Shown: one piece after another, positions 33,961 through 37,550 of the stretch
Position numbering within the stretch: the first letter of the stretch is position 1
How the letters are laid out: each line of letters starts with the position of its first letter
Assembly (NCBI RefSeq): GCF_001423295.1
Contig: NZ_LMNG01000017.1
Location: 1 to 37,550, forward strand
From: Methylobacterium sp. Leaf112
GTDB taxonomy: Bacteria; Pseudomonadota; Alphaproteobacteria; Rhizobiales; Beijerinckiaceae
DNA: 37,550 nt
Reading direction: 5' to 3'
The notes under the pieces: generated by a model
What the model was told of the DNA's origin: nothing
The model's input: the letters and a program-made list of their open reading frames with translations, nothing else
The model's database searches: none
Position numbers and translations under genes: made by a program

Positions 33961-33988
33961 CGGGATCGCGCCGGAGGGCGCGATCCCG
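33961..33988 (+). terminator. Perfect 12-bp hairpin after the first GCG_CRPN gene
   Basis: Arms CGGGATCGCGCC (33961-33972) and GGCGCGATCCCG (33977-33988) flank a GGAG loop, 24 bp past the stop and 30 bp before the EF-hand gene. There is no T-run, so it may be a weak terminator, an mRNA stabiliser or a processing site between cotranscribed genes. Confidence 0.55.
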
Positions 33989-34017
33989 CCCCATCCCATC
34001 ATCACGGATGTCGTTCC

Positions 34018-34422
34018 ATGGCACGCAGAACCCTCTGCCTCACCCTCGCGGCCTGCCTCTCGGCGTCCGCCGCCCTCGCCCAGACGCCGCAACCGTCGGC
34101 ACAGGCGTCGGCGCCAGTCGATGCCAAGGCCGATGGCGTCGACCTGACAACCTTCCAGGCCCGGCATCGGACGCGCCTGATCAAGGCCGACGCGGATCAT
34201 GACGCGCGGATCAGCGAGGCTGAGTGGACGGCCTGGTGGACCGCCCATCCCGGGAAGGGGCCGGCCGATCCAGCAAAACGCTTCCGGCGCCTCGACGCGA
34301 ACGGCGACGGGTACGTCACGGCGGAGGAGATCGACGCGGTCTTCGCCCAGCGCTTCGCACGTCTCGATGCGGACCACGATGGCCGCGTCACGCGGGCGGA
34401 ACGGCCCTGTTGGTGCAAGTGA
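34018..34422 (+). CDS. Exported EF-hand protein
   Basis: The 134-residue protein has a signal peptide (MARRTLCLTLAACLSASAAL, cleavage near ALA). A polar linker and three EF-hand-type loops follow: DADHDARISEAE, DANGDGYVTAEE and DADHDGRVTRAE. Each has Asp at positions 1, 3 and 5 and Glu at 12 (the first has Ala at position 6), fitting Ca2+ binding in the periplasm. It ends PCWCK. ATG 34018 is the first start giving a signal peptide. It sits between two GCG_CRPN genes. Confidence 0.88.
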   Translation: MARRTLCLTLAACLSASAALAQTPQPSAQASAPVDAKADGVDLTTFQARHRTRLIKADADHDARISEAEWTAWWTAHPGKGPADPAKRFRRLDANGDGYVTAEEIDAVFAQRFARLDADHDGRVTRAERPCWCK

Positions 34423-34506
34423 ACCGGTGGCAATGCCGCCCTATCCCATCGCCCTGACACGGCGACCCAGAAGCGTGTCCGGTCGCCCCAAAACCAAGGA
34501 ATCAAC

Positions 34507-34779
34507 ATGAAGCTCGCAAGTCTCATCGTCGCCGCCTCCGCAACGCTGTTCGCCATCGGTCAGGCTCAGGCCCTACCGATTGCGCCCGGCCCGGCCGGGC
34601 TCGACGCGCCCATTGTTCTGGCGCGCGGCGGATGCGGGTTCGGCGCCCATCGCGGCCCGTTCGGCGGATGCCGTCTCAACCGTGGCCCCCGGGGCGAGAT
34701 CAGGCGCGCCCTGACCGGCGCACCGCGCGGATGCCCTCCGGGTCTCTACCGCGGGCCGGGCGGTCGCTGCCGTCGCTGA
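34507..34779 (+). CDS. Second secreted GCG_CRPN-type small protein
   Basis: The 90-residue protein has a signal peptide (MKLASLIVAASATLFAIGQA, cleavage near AQA). Its prefix is GGCGFGAHRGPFGGCRLNRG, a GCG_CRPN variant with Leu for Pro in the CRPN part. It has a second Cys pair at the end (GCPPGLYRGPGGRC) instead of a long Tyr/Gly repeat. AAGGA precedes ATG 34507 by about 6 nt. It appears to be a paralogue of the 33592 gene placed two genes away. Confidence 0.85.
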   Translation: MKLASLIVAASATLFAIGQAQALPIAPGPAGLDAPIVLARGGCGFGAHRGPFGGCRLNRGPRGEIRRALTGAPRGCPPGLYRGPGGRCRR

Positions 34780-34976
34780 AGCGGTCGTGGCGCCCAACGC
34801 ATTCGATAGGTTTGCTTGGGTTCGACGTGATTATGCCGATGTCGGCGCTGCCGGACACGGATCATCAAACGCCCGATTGTCCCTTCCCCATCCGACCGGT
34901 GGCGGGACCATCGCGAACGTCACACGTTATACGAAGGTGCCGCCTTGACGGTCCAGCATGAAGGGGAATGAGACGA

Positions 34977-35117
34977 ATGCAGTCGGACACTCCACGCCCA
35001 GGTGACGATCCTCTTCCGCCTATCGGCGACCCGGCTCCCGAGCCCACCACGCCTGAGATCGATCCACCCGTCGAGCCCCCGGCTCCCCAGCCACCGGGGC
35101 CCATCGAAGTACGGTGA
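34977..35117 (+). CDS. Proline-rich microprotein, 46 aa
   Basis: ATG 34977 opens a 46-codon frame with MQSDTPRPGDDPLPPIGDPA at the start and PAPQPPGPIEVR at the end: acidic, proline-rich, no cysteines, surely disordered. AAGGGGA lies about 9 nt upstream, better spaced than for the in-frame ATG at 34968. Short Pro/Asp proteins with PPIGDP-type text are familiar to me from proteobacteria but have no known role. Confidence 0.6.
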   Translation: MQSDTPRPGDDPLPPIGDPAPEPTTPEIDPPVEPPAPQPPGPIEVR

Positions 35118-35387
35118 AGATAGGCGTCTCCCGACCGGCAGTTTCACAGCCTAAATAGACTCGATGCTGTGGCAGGTGCCTATGAACCGTATTGAAAAGG
35201 GTCGCAGGGTCGCCACGGTCCCGGCCTCGGAGAGCCAGGGGCGTCTTGGTGGCGTGGCCGGATTTTCTAATGTCGGAACGACACAGCTATTGCTATTGGT
35301 GTCCGGGACGTTCCGCACAGACAATCGCAAGGCAGGTTCTGTTCCTGGACAAGCCTTGCGATCCGTTCGATCCCAAAGCGATGCGTT

Positions 35388-36008
35388 TTAACGCCCCTGC
35401 TGCGGCATTAGCGAACGAGCCTGCTGGACGGCATCGCGGCAGGACTGATCACCCTTGGCGTTGAGGTCGGTTGCCCGCTGCAAGGCCGTCTTTGCCTGCG
35501 AGATCTTGTCCTCGGGGGACAGGCTCGCCGAGGCGGATGCCTCGCCGCCCTTGGATGCCTCGACGGCGGCGGTCGGCTTGTTCTCGGACTGCGCCCGGAC
35601 GTCGGCCGGCGAGGTGGCGATCCGCCCGCTTGCGACCGAGTCGGCCTGGCCGGTCCCGGTGGCGGCTCCGACTGGCCCAGAGACGCCGCCGACCGTGCCC
35701 GGTGATCCACCCGTCGCTTTGGATGCTCCGCCCTGCTGAGCGCGGTCTGTTTCGGCGTTCCCGACAGGCTTGGCCGTGGATGCCGTCGTACCAGCGGCTT
35801 GGTCAGCCGAGCCGTCGTTCGGTCCCTTGCGCTGGCCGGTGTCGGGTTGCGAGACCGGCGCCCCCATTCCGACCTGGGTCCCGAGCTCGCGCTTGACCTT
35901 GGCGATGTCATCCGAGCAGGGGCCGCCTTCCTGCGCGAATACGGCTGTGTTCATGAGACCCATGGTAGAGAGGACCGCGGCCCCACAGAGCAACTTAAAA
36001 CGTGACAT
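35388..36008 (-). CDS. Exported Gly/Ser/Ala-rich low-complexity protein
   Basis: The 206-residue product has a signal peptide (MSRFKLLCGAAVLSTMGLMN, cleavage near VFAQ). A short conserved-looking mature start contains CSDDIAKVKRELGTQVGMG, followed by a long disordered Gly/Thr/Ala/Ser stretch. A C-terminal helical segment has ISQAKTALQRATDLNAKGDQ and SCRDAVQQARSLM. The one Cys near each end of the mature protein could pair. ATG 36008 has AAAAGGA about 7 nt upstream. Function unknown; periplasmic location inferred. Confidence 0.75.
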   Translation of the reverse strand: MSRFKLLCGAAVLSTMGLMNTAVFAQEGGPCSDDIAKVKRELGTQVGMGAPVSQPDTGQRKGPNDGSADQAAGTTASTAKPVGNAETDRAQQGGASKATGGSPGTVGGVSGPVGAATGTGQADSVASGRIATSPADVRAQSENKPTAAVEASKGGEASASASLSPEDKISQAKTALQRATDLNAKGDQSCRDAVQQARSLMPQQGR

Positions 36009-36124
36009 TTGCGTCCTTTTAACCATCACATGAGCAACGCAAAATTCCTTACTATGTTCAAATATTTCAAGATATTTTCACTAGATACAAAAACAAACGA
36101 AATAATCGATATTGCACTAAATAG

Positions 36125-36160
36125 GTTCGGTGCGCTTGGATTGCTCCAAGCGCACCGAAC
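36125..36160 (-). terminator. Perfect 16-bp hairpin after the Gly/Tyr-rich gene
   Basis: Arms GTTCGGTGCGCTTGGA (36125-36140) and TCCAAGCGCACCGAAC (36145-36160) pair completely across a 4-nt loop. It lies 42 bp beyond the leftward stop at 36202. On the minus strand it is followed by CTATTTAG, mildly T-rich, so it is the likely end of that transcript. Confidence 0.6.
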
Positions 36161-36201
36161 TCTTACTTAGGTCTGTCATGCCGGGTGGCGTGACGTTTGG
36201 A

Positions 36202-36693
36202 TCAGTACCCGTAGCCGTAAGCCGGATAGCCGTACCCATAAGCCGGTGCGTAACCGTAGGCAGGCGCGTAGCCATACCCACCGCCGTAGTACCCGACCGG
36301 ACGACCGTACCCGTATCCGCCATAGCTGTTCGCTACGATGGCACCCGCCGCGAGGCCGGCGATGCCGAGGCCGATGGCTGCGCCTGGGCCGATGCCGCGA
36401 CGATAACCGTAGCCGCGGCCATAGCCGCCGCCGTAACCACGATACCCACCGTAACCACCGCGGAAGCCGACACCGCGGTAACCACCGCCGTAGCCATAGC
36501 CGCCGTGGCCGTAACCACCGCCCCAGCCGCGAGCCTCGGCGGGTGCCGATGCCAGCAGGCCGAGGCCGAGCAGCGCCGTGGAGCCATAGCCGCCGTGGCC
36601 GTAACCACCGCCCCAGCCGCGAGCCTCGGCGGGTGCCGATGCCAGCAGGCCGAGGCCGAGCAGCGCCGTGGATGCAAGTGCGAGCTTGCGCAT
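36202..36693 (-). CDS. Gly/Tyr-rich exported protein with duplicated signal region
   Basis: The 163-residue protein starts MRKLALASTALLGLGLLASA, a signal peptide with PAEA-R cleavage, then GWGGGYGHGGYG. The same 30 residues beginning STALLGLGLLASAPAEARGW occur again directly after, from an exact 90-bp DNA tandem. The remainder is Gly/Tyr repeat (GYRGYGGGYGRGYGY), a hydrophobic GPGAAIGLGIAGLAAGAIVA segment, and a tail of Ala/Tyr/Gly/Pro repeats. CAGGAG precedes ATG 36693. Single-signal relatives are common small exported proteins of unknown function in Rhizobiales. Confidence 0.82.
   Translation of the reverse strand: MRKLALASTALLGLGLLASAPAEARGWGGGYGHGGYGSTALLGLGLLASAPAEARGWGGGYGHGGYGYGGGYRGVGFRGGYGGYRGYGGGYGRGYGYRRGIGPGAAIGLGIAGLAAGAIVANSYGGYGYGRPVGYYGGGYGYAPAYGYAPAYGYGYPAYGYGY
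36493..36672. repeat. Exact 90-bp tandem duplication
   Basis: Bases 36493-36582 are repeated at 36583-36672 with no mismatch that I can find. The unit is 30 codons, so the frame is kept, and it covers the signal-peptide core plus the first Gly/Tyr repeat of the surrounding gene. Confidence 0.97.
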
Positions 36694-36784
36694 TTGATAG
36701 CTCCTGTCTTTCAAGATGTGGGCCAGAAACAACCTCGCCTGGTCGGCCGTTCCGGCGTTGGGTGTGGTACAACGCGTCACAGGG

Positions 36785-37012
36785 TCAGTAGCCATTGCCG
36801 CCGTGGTAAGCGTCGTAGCCTATAGCCGGCGCGAACCCGTTCGACGCCGTGATCGGCCCTCCCCAGGTGTAGCTCTGTCCGGTCGGATAGATCCTGGCAT
36901 GATCCTCACGAAGAGCGGAGTGGATGCGAATGCGGCCGTTTTTCCCTGTTCTGGAAGGACTCGCATTCTTCTGCCCTGAAAACATGGTCAGGATAGACGG
37001 CATGTTACGCAT
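36785..37012 (-). CDS. Possible small protein, 75 aa
   Basis: This weak candidate is supported mainly by a GGAGG ribosome site 6 nt before ATG 37012. The product starts MRNMPSILTMFSGQKNASPS, is basic in the middle, and ends in a Gly/Tyr-rich tail (GGPITASNGFAPAIGYDAYH). That tail recalls the neighbouring Gly/Tyr-rich protein, so it could be a decayed relative. There is no clear signal peptide. Confidence 0.35.
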   Translation of the reverse strand: MRNMPSILTMFSGQKNASPSRTGKNGRIRIHSALREDHARIYPTGQSYTWGGPITASNGFAPAIGYDAYHGGNGY

Positions 37013-37182
37013 GGACGCCTCCGGCTTAATCTGAGGGACCAGAAACATCCTTGCGACGATACCGTTCCTACACCATCCCGTCAGTGCAAGGATCAAGGAC
37101 CATCAGGTTCGAACCGGAGCTTTCCTTGCATGCTCCCGACCGAGACCGACGTGTGACAGGCCCCTCAAAGCCTGCGGGATCC

Positions 37183-37287
37183 TCATGAACTCGCCAGCAT
37201 GCTGGTCGATTGAAGGACGACGACGACGAGCATGACGACGGCCGCGGCGGCGTGGACATAGGTCACGGTCTTGGTGAATTTGATCAT
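37183..37287 (-). CDS. Single-pass membrane microprotein, 34 aa
   Basis: ATG 37287 opens MIKFTKTVTYVHAAAAVVML, followed by VVVVLQSTSMLASS and a stop at 37183. Residues about 10-25 form one hydrophobic helix with a basic N-terminal flank. It starts 13 bp after the LysM gene's stop on the same strand, so it is probably its operon partner. The ribosome site (AGAAG) is weak. Confidence 0.5.
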   Translation of the reverse strand: MIKFTKTVTYVHAAAAVVMLVVVVLQSTSMLASS

Positions 37288-37300
37288 GATTTGATTCTTC

Positions 37301-37550
37301 TCAGCCGCGTTTTCCATCCTGAACGGCATCGATGGCGTCCTCGGCAGGCAGCACGAAGACCTGACCCGGATAGATCAGGTCCGGGTCGCGGATCTGGTCC
37401 TGGTTGGCGTCGTAGATCGCCGTGTAGCGGTCGCCGTCGCCATAGGTCCGTCGGCTGATCGCCCAGAGGCTGTCGCCGCGCTCGATCCGGGCAGTCCTCA
37501 CTTCCGGTACGTAGACGGCGCCGGGGACAGCCTCGGGCATGAGCGGATCG
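37301..37550 (-). CDS. LysM domain protein, C-terminal part (cut by window edge)
   Basis: The frame is open to the window's right edge and stops at 37301. The visible 82 residues contain one LysM domain (VRTARIERGDSLWAISRRTY, then GDGDRYTAIYDANQDQ, DPDLIYPGQVFVLP) that would bind peptidoglycan or chitin-like glycans. It ends AEDAIDAVQDGKRG. A Met at 37540 is a possible start, but the preceding codons in the window are open, so the protein may be longer with other domains upstream. Confidence 0.85.
   Translation of the reverse strand, partial: DPLMPEAVPGAVYVPEVRTARIERGDSLWAISRRTYGDGDRYTAIYDANQDQIRDPDLIYPGQVFVLPAEDAIDAVQDGKRG

Noticed and set aside
35164..35464. Plus-strand frames of 75 and 90 codons between the microprotein and the Gly/Ser/Ala-rich gene
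   Set aside because: Weak or no ribosome site, no recognisable domain, and partial antisense overlap with the 35388-36008 gene.

Overview
The window is a GC-rich alphaproteobacterial chromosome segment, most likely from Methylobacterium/Methylorubrum or a close Rhizobiales relative. This rests on recognisable families and arrangements: trpA-accD-folC in a row, tlpA divergent from argH, an IalB-like protein, an Omp25/31-type porin, GCG_CRPN proteins, a PQQ-type sugar dehydrogenase, and an Hsp20 gene behind a ROSE-like RNA thermometer. The assignment is by recognition only; no database search was possible.

Left part (1-13.5 kb). The window opens in the 3' end of an IS3-family insertion sequence, followed by tRNA-Ser(CGA). 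Leftward genes then encode a GT4 glycosyltransferase and the chaperone HtpG. A small protein with an N-terminal Met-Glu/Lys-Pro repeat faces htpG. Next come an unknown helical protein and a methyl-accepting chemotaxis protein. A TlpA-like periplasmic thioredoxin diverges from argH. Small exported or membrane proteins, an IalB-like protein, a HAD phosphatase and an osmoprotectant-type ABC ATPase without visible partners follow.

Middle part (13.5-26.4 kb). This is mostly housekeeping: an aldose sugar dehydrogenase, trxA with a clear terminator, an outer-membrane porin, and the leftward folC, accD and trpA genes. A hybrid sensor kinase diverges from trpA and leads a rightward run: a Cys-rich anchored protein, gluQ (glutamyl-Q tRNA(Asp) synthetase, carrying an in-frame 18-bp duplication next to its catalytic motif), an AMP-forming acyl-CoA ligase, a WaaE-like glycosyltransferase and tRNA-Ser(GCU).

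Right part (26.4-37.5 kb). This is accessory and stress-related: a CsbD-like protein, a single-domain response regulator, a SOUL haem-binding protein and Hsp20 with a putative ROSE thermometer. An AT-richer patch then holds a TPR gene broken by one in-frame ochre stop. An OmpR-type two-component system diverges from two small secreted GCG_CRPN proteins that flank an EF-hand protein. After these come a proline-rich microprotein, an exported Gly/Ser/Ala-rich protein and a Gly/Tyr-rich protein with an exact 90-bp tandem duplication spanning its signal peptide. A 34-residue membrane microprotein and a LysM protein cut by the window edge end the segment.

I saw no CRISPR array, prophage, defence island or secretion cluster. 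The best leads are the interrupted TPR gene, the RNA thermometer, the two coding tandem duplications, and the GCG_CRPN/EF-hand/two-component neighbourhood.
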